From NCBI GenBank assembly GCA_913009655.1, contig CAJVWI010000012.1:1-64000 (forward strand): a stretch of DNA of 64,000 nt, given 5' to 3'. The position numbers and the translations under genes were made by a program. Each line of letters begins with the position of its first letter. The stretch's first letter is position 1. Source of the DNA: an uncultured Cryomorphaceae bacterium. Lineage in GTDB: Bacteria > Bacteroidota > Bacteroidia > Flavobacteriales > Schleiferiaceae. Positions 38,772 to 47,932 of the stretch are shown here, in pieces. The notes under the pieces were generated by a model, which saw nothing but the letters and a program-made list of their open reading frames with translations, did not search any database and was not told the DNA's origin.

Positions 38772-41642
38772 ATGCTGCGCAATATACTATTAACATCAAT
38801 TCTTCTTTATGCTTTTGTTTGCTCATCACCTTTAGTGGCCGATACTAATGTGAATGATAAATATGAAACATCACTTTCTTTAAGGGTAAAATCGATGCCT
38901 TTAGATAAGTTGTGCGGTCAGATGATCATGGTTTCGGCATATAGTAACAGAGGTGACAATCATTTTTCTATGTTGAAAAAATGGACTAATAAAGGGCAAA
39001 TCGGAGGTTTGATTTGGATGCAGGGCTCACCAAACAGACAACGGAATATGATTAGAGAACTTCAAGGTATTTCTCAAAAAAATAATGGATTGAATCTACT
39101 AATGGCTCAAGATGCTGAATGGGGAGCATCTATGCGCTTAGATTCATTAGATCGTCTTCCATGGCCCTTGACTCTAAGTGCAACAAGAAATAATAAATTG
39201 GCGAATCAATATGGTAAGTCCTTAGGAGCCGAGTCTAGGTATCTTGGAATTAATATAAATTTCAGTCCCGTGGTCGATTTAAATACAAACCCAAAAAACC
39301 CGATTATAGGACAACGTTCATTAGGGTCTGATTTATCAAATGTTAATAATTTATCTGCACAGCAAATTTGGGGGATTCAGAGTCAGGGGGTGATGGCATG
39401 TGCAAAGCATTTCCCTGGCCATGGAGATACTGAAACAGATAGTCACAAGACATTACCAACATTGAGCCATGACCTTCAGACGTTTAGAAGTCGAGAAATG
39501 GCTCCTTTTGTAAATGCTATACATTCAGGTGTAGACGCAATTATGGTCGCTCACTTGAATATTCCAGCTCTTGATTCAACTAGGACACCAGCATCACTGT
39601 CAAGACCGATAGTTACCCATTGGTTGAGAGATAGCTTGAATTTTAAAGGGCTAATTTTTACTGATGCGTTGAATATGAAAAGTATATCTCAAAATATGGC
39701 CCCGGGAGAAATTGAAGTAAGAGCAATTGAGGCAGGTAATGATGTTTTACTTTTTGTTTCAGATCCTAAATCTGCGATCGCTGCCATTGTAAATGCTGTG
39801 AAGAGCGGGCGTCTTAGTCGAGAGGAAATAGAAGATCACGTTATGAGAATACTTGAGTCAAAGTCCAAGTATTCACTAAGTGATCATGATAAAATTAATA
39901 ATGAAGACTTATCAAGGATTAAAACAGAAAGGAAAAAGCTTTCAAATGAGATTTATTCAAGTGCAAATACCTTGGTGTACGATAATTTTGGATTACTAGA
40001 TTCAAACAGTGATTCAAAAATTTATTTTAAAACGTATTATAAAAATTCAAACAACCTTCCAGAGTCTAAAGATATTTTCCCCGATCATGAAATGGGTGCA
40101 GTTCAAATAGATGGAATTGGTACGATTTGGTTTTTAAATATCGAAAAAACTAGCAATCCATGGAGGAGTGGGAATATTTCCATGAATTTGTTAAAAGATG
40201 CTGAAGAGTTAAAATCTAGAGGGTTTAAGATAGGACTTATTCAAATGGCAAATCCTTATGGATTGATTCAAAGTTCAAACCCACTGAATTATGCGAAGCG
40301 ATTAACAAAACTTTTTGATGCGATTATTATTGGTTATGAAGGAGAAAATGATGCTTTGAGAACAATAAAAAGAGTGATTCTGAGTGGATCTAAGAAAGGT
40401 TTTCCAGGATATATTCCAGTTTCTGGAATTAATCTTAATCCTGAAAAAAGCAGACACACATTTGCCTCAATAGGCATGCAGCCTGATGTAGTAGATTCAA
40501 TCGACTCAATAGTTAATGAAGGTATAAATGCGAATGCTTTTCCAGGATGTCAAATTTTTCTTTCCAGGTATGGTAAGGTTCTATTAGATTCGGCATGGGG
40601 AACATTAGATGGTTTTACCGAGGCAAAAACACAGCATCTTTATGACGTTGCTAGTCTAACTAAAATATTGACATCCATGCCATTGCTGATGCAATATTAT
40701 GAGAGGTTTGGTGGTGAAGATTTTTTAGATAGCCCTATTTCCAAATTATTACCAGAATTCACAGGTAGCTCTATTGATTCTCTTAAAGTTAAAGATATCC
40801 TAGCTCATCAATCAGGTTTGCCAGGATGGATACCGTTTTATCAAAAATTTATTTGGAACGATGGTTCTCTTGACAATCAATATTTCAGGTCTATTAGAAC
40901 TGATGAATTCAACATCTTTATTGCACCAAAAATATATGGTTCTAGTCTTATTAGAGATAGTATTTATAAATCTATATCATCTGTTGAATTAGGAGATTTA
41001 ACATATAAATACTCAGATCTTGGCTACTACCTTTTTCAAAGATTTATTGAGCAGCAACAAAAATTAGGATTAGATGAAATTGTGCATTCTCAATGGTACA
41101 AGCCAATGGGTTTATCCATGATGTTTAACCCTCTAATAAATGGTTATAAATCTGTTGATATTGCTCCTACCGAAAATGATCTGGTCTTTCGTAAGCAACA
41201 AATCCGAGGAACGGTGCATGATCAGGGTGCTGCGTTACTTGGAGGAGTTGCCGGTCATGCGGGTCTATTTTCCAATGCTTACAGTGTTGGTCAAATAATG
41301 CAACTCTATTTGAATGGTGGTAATTTTAATGGCTATAAATATTTAGATTCTAAAACATTGAAACGTTTTGTTGCGTGCTATTCATGCGAGACTGGAAATA
41401 GGAGAGGGCTAGGTTTTGATCGTCCTCAAAAGGAGGGTGATGGACCTACCTGCGGGTGTGTAAGTCATAATAGTTTCGGACATACTGGATTTACAGGTAC
41501 TTTTGCATGGGCAGATCCTGAGTCTGGAATTATATTAGTATTTCTGTCGAATCGAATATTCCCTAATGCCGAAAATAAAAATATATATGAACTTGATATA
41601 CGGACTAGAATTCAACAGGTCATTCAAGATTCTATTCTTTAG
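38772..41642 (+). CDS. Exported GH3 beta-N-acetylglucosaminidase fused to a serine hydrolase
   Basis: 956 residues from ATG 38772; a TTG 18 bases earlier is in frame but precedes the signal peptide (hydrophobic residues 3-20). The N-terminal half is a GH3 domain of the NagZ type: KHFPGHGDTETDSH (about residues 210-224; the Asp-His acid/base pair) and the nucleophile D298 in LIFTDALNMKS. The C-terminal half (about 575-956) is a class C beta-lactamase/PBP4-like hydrolase with SLTK (S628, K631), YSDLGYY and HTGFTGT. This fusion is common in Bacteroidota and is thought to act on peptidoglycan fragments in the periplasm. The end overlaps the next gene. Confidence 0.92.
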   Translation: MLRNILLTSILLYAFVCSSPLVADTNVNDKYETSLSLRVKSMPLDKLCGQMIMVSAYSNRGDNHFSMLKKWTNKGQIGGLIWMQGSPNRQRNMIRELQGISQKNNGLNLLMAQDAEWGASMRLDSLDRLPWPLTLSATRNNKLANQYGKSLGAESRYLGININFSPVVDLNTNPKNPIIGQRSLGSDLSNVNNLSAQQIWGIQSQGVMACAKHFPGHGDTETDSHKTLPTLSHDLQTFRSREMAPFVNAIHSGVDAIMVAHLNIPALDSTRTPASLSRPIVTHWLRDSLNFKGLIFTDALNMKSISQNMAPGEIEVRAIEAGNDVLLFVSDPKSAIAAIVNAVKSGRLSREEIEDHVMRILESKSKYSLSDHDKINNEDLSRIKTERKKLSNEIYSSANTLVYDNFGLLDSNSDSKIYFKTYYKNSNNLPESKDIFPDHEMGAVQIDGIGTIWFLNIEKTSNPWRSGNISMNLLKDAEELKSRGFKIGLIQMANPYGLIQSSNPLNYAKRLTKLFDAIIIGYEGENDALRTIKRVILSGSKKGFPGYIPVSGINLNPEKSRHTFASIGMQPDVVDSIDSIVNEGINANAFPGCQIFLSRYGKVLLDSAWGTLDGFTEAKTQHLYDVASLTKILTSMPLLMQYYERFGGEDFLDSPISKLLPEFTGSSIDSLKVKDILAHQSGLPGWIPFYQKFIWNDGSLDNQYFRSIRTDEFNIFIAPKIYGSSLIRDSIYKSISSVELGDLTYKYSDLGYYLFQRFIEQQQKLGLDEIVHSQWYKPMGLSMMFNPLINGYKSVDIAPTENDLVFRKQQIRGTVHDQGAALLGGVAGHAGLFSNAYSVGQIMQLYLNGGNFNGYKYLDSKTLKRFVACYSCETGNRRGLGFDRPQKEGDGPTCGCVSHNSFGHTGFTGTFAWADPESGIILVFLSNRIFPNAENKNIYELDIRTRIQQVIQDSIL

Positions 41643-42150
41643 TTCTATTATTAGCTCTTTTGCTCTTAACGGTCAAATAAATAAGAATGAATACAGCTCC
41701 TCAATAGATTCAACTTTTGTAAATTATTTTGCTAATGGAAAACCGCAAAGAATACAATTATTTCAATTTGGCTTATTAAATGGCCCATCATGGGAGTTTC
41801 ATTCATCAGGGCAGTTAATGATACATAATCAATGGTCAAAAGGTCTGAGAAATGGCCTAGAATTAACTTTTGATCAGGCTGGAAAAAAAATAGCAAGCAC
41901 AAGTTGGTTTAATGGAAGATTACATGGTGAAGAGCTTGTTTATTATCGAACTGGAGTTATTCAAAAGAGGACAATCTGGTCATTAAATGTAAAACATGGA
42001 ATATCGATCTGGTATCATGATAATTCAGTTAAAGCGGCAATTTATCCGTATGAAAATGGTAGGATTCATGGTGACGTAATTTATTTCGACGTGAATGGAA
42101 AAGAAGAATCTCGAAAAAGATATATTAATAATGAACTATTTAAAAAATAA
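41587..42150 (+). CDS. Exported MORN_2 (YwqK-type) repeat protein
   Basis: 187 residues if begun at ATG 41587. That start overlaps the end of the GH3 gene by 56 bases; an ATG at 41566 is also possible. A hydrophobic stretch ILFFSSIISSFALNGQ near residues 16-31 looks like a signal peptide. After it come four or five repeats of about 23 residues with the pattern G-x-x-x-G-x-x-x-x-(F/Y)-x-x-x-G, as in GLRNGLELTFDQAGKK and GRIHGDVIYFDVNGKE. Such repeats occur in surface proteins of Bacteroidota and are often labelled YwqK antitoxin-like without proof; no toxin partner is adjacent. It precedes bshA by 5 bases. Confidence 0.75.
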   Translation: MNLIYGLEFNRSFKILFFSSIISSFALNGQINKNEYSSSIDSTFVNYFANGKPQRIQLFQFGLLNGPSWEFHSSGQLMIHNQWSKGLRNGLELTFDQAGKKIASTSWFNGRLHGEELVYYRTGVIQKRTIWSLNVKHGISIWYHDNSVKAAIYPYENGRIHGDVIYFDVNGKEESRKRYINNELFKK

Positions 42151-42155
42151 ATAGA

Positions 42156-43283
42156 ATGAAAATTGGTATTGTTTGCCACCCGACTTATGGGGGATCAGGA
42201 GTAATGGCAACAGAACTGGGGAATTATTTAGGTAGGAAGGGTCATGAAATTCATGTCATTAGTCACTCTTTACCTGTTCGACTTGACCCTTACAATGAAA
42301 ATATAAATTTTCATGAAGTTGTCGTAGACCCATACCCTCTTTTTCACTATCAACCATATGAGCTGGCTTTGTCAAGTACAATTGTTGAAACTGTTCGTCG
42401 CGAGAGATTAGATGTTTTACATGTTCATTATGCAATACCTCATGCCTATGCCGCGTTTATGGCTGGCGAAATACTTAAAGATCAGGGTTTTTCTATTCCT
42501 GTAATTACCACACTACATGGAACGGATATAACATTAGTCGGAAAAAATCCAGCATACAAGCCAGCTGTTTGTTTTTCGATTAATCATAGTTCAAAAGTTA
42601 CAGCAGTTAGCCAAAGTTTGAAACAGCAAACACAAGAACTTTTTAAAATAAAGAAACCGATTCAAGTTATTCCGAATTTCGTTAATTTATCTGGATATGG
42701 TCGGCAATCAAAGGTTTCTAGGCGGTCTTTCGCTTCTGAAAATGAAGCTATTTTATGTCACGTGAGTAATTTTCGTCCAGTAAAAAGAATTTTAGACGTT
42801 ATTAAAGTTTTTAAAAAAGTTCATGATAAGAAAGAGTCTGTCTTGATTATGGTTGGAGATGGTCCAGATAGGGCAGCGGCTGAGGAATTGGTTCAAAGTT
42901 TAGGTCTAAAGAAGAAAGTTTATTTTCGTGGTAAAACGTATGACATTAAGTCTATGCTGGGTATTTCTGATATTTTTTTATTGCCTTCCGAGACTGAGAG
43001 TTTTGGTTTGTCAGCATTAGAGGCAATGGCTTCATATGTTCCAGTTATAGCATCGAGAGTTGGAGGACTTGAAGAAGTTATTGATCATGGAATTAATGGG
43101 TATCTTGAAGAAGTTGGTGATGTCGAGGCAATGGCAGGTAGTGCCCTAAAACTTTTGTTGGATGATAATAAAATGTCCAAATTCTCTAAATCATCCAGAT
43201 TAAAAGCAGAATCTTTTTCTATGGCAGAAATAAGCGACACGTACCTTCAACTTTATGAAAGAACAATAAATGAGAAAAAGTAA
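42156..43283 (+). CDS. bshA: N-acetyl-alpha-D-glucosaminyl L-malate synthase BshA
   Basis: 375-residue GT4 glycosyltransferase catalysing the first step of bacillithiol synthesis, joining GlcNAc to L-malate. The N terminus MKIGIVCHPTYGGSGVMATELG and the segments HEVVVDPYPLFHYQPYE and TTLHGTDITLVG match BshA closely. The GT4 acceptor motif ETESFGLSALEAMAS with the paired glutamates is near residue 278-292. It implies that this organism uses bacillithiol as its low-molecular-weight thiol; bshB and bshC are not in the window. It overlaps the next gene by 14 bases. Confidence 0.94.
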   Translation: MKIGIVCHPTYGGSGVMATELGNYLGRKGHEIHVISHSLPVRLDPYNENINFHEVVVDPYPLFHYQPYELALSSTIVETVRRERLDVLHVHYAIPHAYAAFMAGEILKDQGFSIPVITTLHGTDITLVGKNPAYKPAVCFSINHSSKVTAVSQSLKQQTQELFKIKKPIQVIPNFVNLSGYGRQSKVSRRSFASENEAILCHVSNFRPVKRILDVIKVFKKVHDKKESVLIMVGDGPDRAAAEELVQSLGLKKKVYFRGKTYDIKSMLGISDIFLLPSETESFGLSALEAMASYVPVIASRVGGLEEVIDHGINGYLEEVGDVEAMAGSALKLLLDDNKMSKFSKSSRLKAESFSMAEISDTYLQLYERTINEKK

Positions 43284-43659
43284 TAATTTCAAATCAGGAT
43301 CTCAACCGGATAATCCTTTTTCTGATGCATTAGCTAATGCATTAGGCACTGTTAACAATGACTTAAATGTTGATTTAGATAAAGATCAAAGCAATATTGA
43401 TAAAGCTGAAATTTCTTTAAAAGGCTTGGTAGAGATTTATTTTGAAAAGAAGGGTCGTGCAGGTAAAATGGTTACTTTGTTGGACTTTACTAATGTGGAA
43501 GGAGATGGTTTGATTTCTTTGGCAAAAGAATTAAAATCCTCATGTGGAGTCGGTGGTAGTTTGAATGGGATTATATTGCTTTTGCAAGGGGATGTTAGAG
43601 ATAAGTGCGAGTTATACCTAATTAATTTAGGATTAAAATCAAAAAGGATAGGGGGGTGA
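43270..43659 (+). CDS. SUI1/eIF1-like translation factor (YciH family)
   Basis: 129 residues. The first half is polar and probably disordered. The second half (about 55-129) is an SUI1 domain: KKGRAGKMVTLLDFT, LAKELKSSCGVGGSL, ILLLQGDVRDKCELYL and the closing LGLKSKRIGG. These match the basic loop, CGxGG turn and QGD(H/V)RD block of eIF1 and bacterial YciH. YciH discriminates against non-canonical initiation in E. coli; the role here is inferred. The gene overlaps bshA by 14 bases and the methyltransferase gene by four, so the three are one operon. Confidence 0.85.
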   Translation: MRKSNNFKSGSQPDNPFSDALANALGTVNNDLNVDLDKDQSNIDKAEISLKGLVEIYFEKKGRAGKMVTLLDFTNVEGDGLISLAKELKSSCGVGGSLNGIILLLQGDVRDKCELYLINLGLKSKRIGG

Positions 43660-44441
43660 TTTATATTGAGAGCTTGCAAAATGAAAGAATCAAAAAACTT
43701 GTTCATTGGTTAAACAAACCTGCAATGCGAAAAAGAGACCAGATTTTTTTGGTAGAAGGAGAAAGGGAAATATCTCGTGCTATTCGATCTGGGTATGATT
43801 TGAAAGATTTATTTATTTCTGAAGAATCTGAATTGATTAAGGCTTTCAAAGTAAATAATCCTATAATGTGTTCAAAGGAAGTATTTGCAAAGCTTGTAAT
43901 TCGTCGCGGCACGGTTAGATCGTTAGCTGTTTTTTCAAGGCCAAACAAAGGTTTAGCTGATCTGAAATTATCGGGAAACCCTTTCATTTTAATTTTAGAT
44001 GGTATTGAAAAACCCGGTAATATTGGCGCTTTAATGCGAACAGCAAATGCTGTAGCTGTTGATGCAGTAGTTTTCTCGTCTTTAAAATGTGATCCATTAA
44101 GTTCACATTCAATAAGAAATAGTTTAGGTGGGATTTTTAATACTCCGTGGTTTGAATCAAATACTTCTGATGTCCAAAATTTTTTAAGTAATAATAATTT
44201 AAAATCTTACTTAATGGACCCAAATGGTAAAGACTTTTCCTTTGATATAGACCTTGATGGGCCTTGTGCCATTGTTCTTGGTTCGGAAGATCAAGGGTTA
44301 GGAGAAAGTTGGAAGAATAATGATCTCCAAAAATTGAAAATTCCAATGAATGGGATTGTCGACTCATTGAATGTTAGTGTTGCTGGTGCTGTTATGTTAT
44401 ACGAGGTTTTAAGACAGCGAAGATTGCCTAAAAGTCAATAA
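43656..44441 (+). CDS. TrmH/SpoU-family RNA 2'-O-methyltransferase
   Basis: 261 residues starting at GTG in a GTGA overlap with the previous stop. An N-terminal substrate-binding domain (about 10-95, including QIFLVEGEREISRAI) is followed by a SPOUT domain. The three SpoU motifs are LDGIEKPGNIGALMRTANA, VLGSEDQGLGE and IPMNGIVDSLNVSVAGAV. These enzymes 2'-O-methylate ribose in rRNA or tRNA; the layout resembles 23S rRNA methyltransferases of the RlmB/TsnR type, but the target cannot be named. It converges with uvrA copy 2, 17 bases away. Confidence 0.9.
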   Translation: MIYIESLQNERIKKLVHWLNKPAMRKRDQIFLVEGEREISRAIRSGYDLKDLFISEESELIKAFKVNNPIMCSKEVFAKLVIRRGTVRSLAVFSRPNKGLADLKLSGNPFILILDGIEKPGNIGALMRTANAVAVDAVVFSSLKCDPLSSHSIRNSLGGIFNTPWFESNTSDVQNFLSNNNLKSYLMDPNGKDFSFDIDLDGPCAIVLGSEDQGLGESWKNNDLQKLKIPMNGIVDSLNVSVAGAVMLYEVLRQRRLPKSQ

Positions 44442-44458
44442 ATTTATAAATATTGCTT

Positions 44459-47209
44459 CTACATATTTTGAATAAACATGGATGTTGGTGATTTAGTTAC
44501 ATGATGAAATTTTTCAAGTTCACCTTGAAAAATTAAATATCCGCCATCTTCCCCTCCTTCAGGACCTAATTCAATTATCCAATCTGCGTTAGATATAACA
44601 TCCGTATGATGTTCAATAACTAAAACAGTATGCCCTAAGGCAATTAAGGCGTTAAAAGAGTCAAGGAGTTTTTGAATATCATCGAAATGAAGTCCAGTAG
44701 TTGGTTCATCAAAAACGAAGAAAATTGGGTCAATTGAGTTCCCTTTTGACAGATAATATGCAAGTTTAACTCTCTGACCTTCTCCTCCAGATAAAGTGGA
44801 ACTTGTTTGCCCCAACTGTAAATAGCCTAACCCAACATCAATGAGTGGCTGAAGTTTCATCGAAATTTTTGATAGTTCAGAGCTCTTAAAGAAAATAAAG
44901 GCTTCATCAACTGTCATACGCAAGACATCTGCAATATTCTTCCCTTTGATTTCAACTCCAAGAATATCATCTTGAAATCTGTTCCCATCGCAATGTTCAC
45001 ATTTTAAGTGAACATCTGCCATAAATTGCATTTCGATGGTAACAAATCCATCTCCTTTGCAAATGTCGCAACGTCCACCCTCTGTATTAAAAGAAAAGTG
45101 CTTGGCTGTCAAGCTCCGAATCTGAGCGCTTTTTGTTGTTGCAAATGCGGAACGTATATCATCGTAAATCTTTAAATAGGTTGCAGGGTTAGATCTGGAT
45201 GACTTCCCCATGGGATTTTGATCTACAATTTCTACTGAATTAACTAAAGATATATCTCCAACTAAAGATGAATACAAATCTGATTTCATATTTGAATCGC
45301 CTAAATTCTTTTGAAGAGCAGGTACTAAGACATTTCGAATTAAAGAAGTTTTGCCACTTCCACTAACTCCGCAAACGACGGATAGATAACCTAGAGGAAT
45401 ATCTATATCAACTTTTTTTAAATTATTAAGAACAGCTCCACGAATTCCAATGGTTTTTGCATTTTTTATTTTTAATTGAACCCGTGACACTTTTTTTTCT
45501 CCTTTAAGGTATAGAGCAGTTAAACTATTTTGAGAATCTATGTCATTTCCGGGTCCTGAATAAATCACATTGCCCCCATTAGAACCGGCTTTTGGTCCTA
45601 TATCAATTAAAGTGTCAGCAGATCTCATGAAAAGAGAATCATGTTCAACGACTACCACAGTATTGCCCATATCTCGAAGTTGAAATAGCACTTCAAGAAG
45701 CTTCTCAGCATCTCTGGGGTGAAGTCCAATACTTGGCTCATCTAAAATATAGATGGATCCGACTAAGGATGAACCTAGGCTTTTTGCAAGATGTATTCGC
45801 TGGGATTCCCCACCAGATAAAGTAGCAGACGGACGCTCTAAGGTTAAGTAATGAAGTCCAACTTTTTCTAGTACATTAAGCCGATTTTTTATCTCTAAAA
45901 TCAATCTTTCAGCAATTTTTATGTCATTGCCTTTTAATTCTAGTTTTTCGAACCAAACTATCGCTTTAGATATAGGCCATGACAATATTTCTGTAATCGA
46001 GGACTCATTAATTTTTACATAACCAGCTTCTTTCCTGAGTCTCTTTCCCTGGCATCCTGAGCAAATTGTCTTTCCTCTATATCTGGCTTGGAGAACCCTA
46101 AATTGAATTTTATAAATTTTGCTTTCAACATAATTGAAAAAATCATTAATACCTTTAAAATGCTTACATCCATTCCATATAAGATCTTTTTGATCTGGTG
46201 TTAAAAGGTTGATAGGTTTATGAATGGGAATATTTGCAGGTTCTGCACCAAGAATTAATTGGTTTTTCCATTTTGAAAGTTTTTCACCTCTCCAAGGAGC
46301 TATTGCATTATCATATATGCTAAGTGTTTTATTTGGAATTACTAAATCTTTATCAATACCTATCGTTGAGCCAAAGCCTTCACATTTTGGACAAGCACCT
46401 TGTGGAGTATTGAATGTGAATAACGATGGAGAAGGTTCCTCGAAATCGATTCCATCTAAACTAAATTGATTCGAAAATATTTCTTCGAGATTATTTTCCC
46501 ATCTAAGTATTAATTCTCCTTTACCTTCAAAAAAAGCTGTCTGAATAGAGTCATTGGCTCGATTCAATGTCTCTTCATCAAGGTTACTTATATGAAGTCT
46601 ATCAACTACAAGAGAGAAACTTTTTACCGAGTCTGGTATTTTTTCGATGCGGTGAATATTTCCTAATGCATCAATTACTCTCGAATATCCTTGCTGGCTT
46701 AACAAGGATGATATTTCACTTTTAGAGCGATCATTGAAATCAAGTGGACTAATAATCAGAACTACAGAATCCTTTTTTTCCTTTATCTTTTTCAGAACAT
46801 CTATACTTTGATGACGTCTTACCTCGTTTCCTGAGATTGGAGAATAGGTTTTACCAATACGGGCAAATAAAACCTTTAAATAATCATGAATTTCTGTTAC
46901 CGTAGCTAATGTGGATCTTGGATTTCTTGATATTACTTTTTGCTGGATAGCAATTGCTGGGGCAAGCCCTTTAATATTGTCTACTTCAGGTTTATCTAGC
47001 TTTCCTAGGAATTGACGTGCATATGAGGACAACGACTCAACATATCTTCTTTGGCCCTCGGCGTATAATGTGTCAAATGCTAATGATGATTTTCCACTAC
47101 CACTTACACCAGTAATAACTACTAAGTGACCATGTGGAAACTCTACATTAATGTTCTTTAAGTTATTGACTTTAGCGCCTTCAATACTTAAGTAGTCTAA
47201 TTTTTTCAT
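44459..47209 (-). CDS. Excinuclease ABC subunit UvrA (copy 2)
   Basis: 916 residues from ATG 47209, which gives MKKLDYLSIEGAKVNNLKN, aligning with UvrA starts; 75 upstream in-frame bases include the promoter box. It has two ABC modules (GVSGSGKSS near the start, GVSGSGKTS near residue 630), LSGGESQRI and LSGGEGQRV signatures, and zinc modules CPKC...CSGC and CDICKGDG...CEHCDGNR. The UvrB-contact region is retained, so it is not the short class II UvrA2 of Deinococcus. It differs from copy 1 at many family-typical positions (e.g. LAPAIAIQQKVISRNPRSTLATVTE). It may act in excision repair or have a specialised target. Divergent from a sigma factor gene. Confidence 0.92.
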   Translation of the reverse strand: MKKLDYLSIEGAKVNNLKNINVEFPHGHLVVITGVSGSGKSSLAFDTLYAEGQRRYVESLSSYARQFLGKLDKPEVDNIKGLAPAIAIQQKVISRNPRSTLATVTEIHDYLKVLFARIGKTYSPISGNEVRRHQSIDVLKKIKEKKDSVVLIISPLDFNDRSKSEISSLLSQQGYSRVIDALGNIHRIEKIPDSVKSFSLVVDRLHISNLDEETLNRANDSIQTAFFEGKGELILRWENNLEEIFSNQFSLDGIDFEEPSPSLFTFNTPQGACPKCEGFGSTIGIDKDLVIPNKTLSIYDNAIAPWRGEKLSKWKNQLILGAEPANIPIHKPINLLTPDQKDLIWNGCKHFKGINDFFNYVESKIYKIQFRVLQARYRGKTICSGCQGKRLRKEAGYVKINESSITEILSWPISKAIVWFEKLELKGNDIKIAERLILEIKNRLNVLEKVGLHYLTLERPSATLSGGESQRIHLAKSLGSSLVGSIYILDEPSIGLHPRDAEKLLEVLFQLRDMGNTVVVVEHDSLFMRSADTLIDIGPKAGSNGGNVIYSGPGNDIDSQNSLTALYLKGEKKVSRVQLKIKNAKTIGIRGAVLNNLKKVDIDIPLGYLSVVCGVSGSGKTSLIRNVLVPALQKNLGDSNMKSDLYSSLVGDISLVNSVEIVDQNPMGKSSRSNPATYLKIYDDIRSAFATTKSAQIRSLTAKHFSFNTEGGRCDICKGDGFVTIEMQFMADVHLKCEHCDGNRFQDDILGVEIKGKNIADVLRMTVDEAFIFFKSSELSKISMKLQPLIDVGLGYLQLGQTSSTLSGGEGQRVKLAYYLSKGNSIDPIFFVFDEPTTGLHFDDIQKLLDSFNALIALGHTVLVIEHHTDVISNADWIIELGPEGGEDGGYLIFQGELEKFHHVTKSPTSMFIQNM

Positions 47210-47210
47210 A

Positions 47211-47244
47211 CTTTGAAATACAAAAATACCCTTTGTTTTCAAAG
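47211..47244. repeat. Inverted repeat CTTTGAAA-N18-TTTCAAAG around the uvrA copy 2 promoter
   Basis: Perfect 8-base arms at 47211-47218 and 47237-47244 bracket the predicted -7 box at 47221-47228. The centre-to-centre distance of 26 bases, about two and a half helical turns, is within the range for a dimeric repressor. The surrounding DNA is very AT-rich, so chance is possible. Confidence 0.4.
47221..47228 (-). promoter_or_regulatory. -7 box (TATTTTTG) for uvrA copy 2
   Basis: Exact TAnnTTTG match on the minus strand, 11 bases before ATG 47209, predicting a leader of about 6 bases. It supports the downstream start over the longer open frame. Confidence 0.5.
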
Positions 47245-47325
47245 AAAAAATGTTAAATTCGTAAAAACAAAAAAAAACTGCCATTTGATATAAACCCTAC
47301 TCAACTTTTTAAACATTTCTGGTTT

Positions 47326-47895
47326 ATGAATAACGTAGGTAAAAGCGATGCCGAATTGGTTGCGCAATACTCAAATGGCGATGAGGTCGCCCTTAAAATA
47401 CTGGTCAATAGATATTCTACTTCCGTTTTCAATTTAATTTTACAGAAAGTACGTGACGAGGAACTATCTAATGATATTTTACAAGAGGTATGGATTAAGT
47501 TCATTCGAGTTTCAAAGGCTAATGAATATAAAGAGTTAGGGAAATTTTCTGGTTGGATTCATAGGGTTGCACGGAATGCTGTTATGGATCATTTCAGAAA
47601 ACAAAAGCGGTCTAAACTTATTGGGATAGATGACTGTCATGATTCTATACTGGGTATAACGGATGAAACCCTTAATTATGAAGAAAAGGAGCTTCAGGAT
47701 CAATGGTATATGGACATTAAACTTGCAGTTGAGCAATTGCCACTAGATCAACAAGAAGTAATAAAGTTGAGAATGACGTCTGGTTTGAGCTTCAAAGATA
47801 TTGCCGATGAGACAGGTGTTGGAATAAATACCGCTCTTGGCAGAATGAGGTATGCAATTATGAACTTGCGCAAAACATTACAGATCAATCTATAA
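47326..47895 (+). CDS. RNA polymerase sigma-70 factor, ECF type
   Basis: 189 residues with only regions 2 and 4. Region 2 (about 10-85) has LVNRYSTSVFNLILQKV, DILQEVWIKF and WIHRVARNAVMDHFRKQKR. Region 4 (about 130-185) has LPLDQQEVIKLRMTSGLSFKDIADETGVGINTALGRMR-type helix-turn-helix residues. No anti-sigma gene follows; instead a 51-residue gene lies 37 bases downstream. I recall a uvrA/sigma-factor neighbourhood in flavobacteria, so the context may be conserved. The regulon is unknown. Confidence 0.9.
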   Translation: MNNVGKSDAELVAQYSNGDEVALKILVNRYSTSVFNLILQKVRDEELSNDILQEVWIKFIRVSKANEYKELGKFSGWIHRVARNAVMDHFRKQKRSKLIGIDDCHDSILGITDETLNYEEKELQDQWYMDIKLAVEQLPLDQQEVIKLRMTSGLSFKDIADETGVGINTALGRMRYAIMNLRKTLQINL

Positions 47896-47932
47896 TAATT
47901 CAGAAGTAAGCGCGTTAATTTTTTAATTAACA

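Noticed and set aside
41587-42150. YwqK-type protein as an antitoxin of a toxin-antitoxin pair
   Set aside because: It has a signal peptide and MORN-type repeats, and neither neighbour looks like a toxin.
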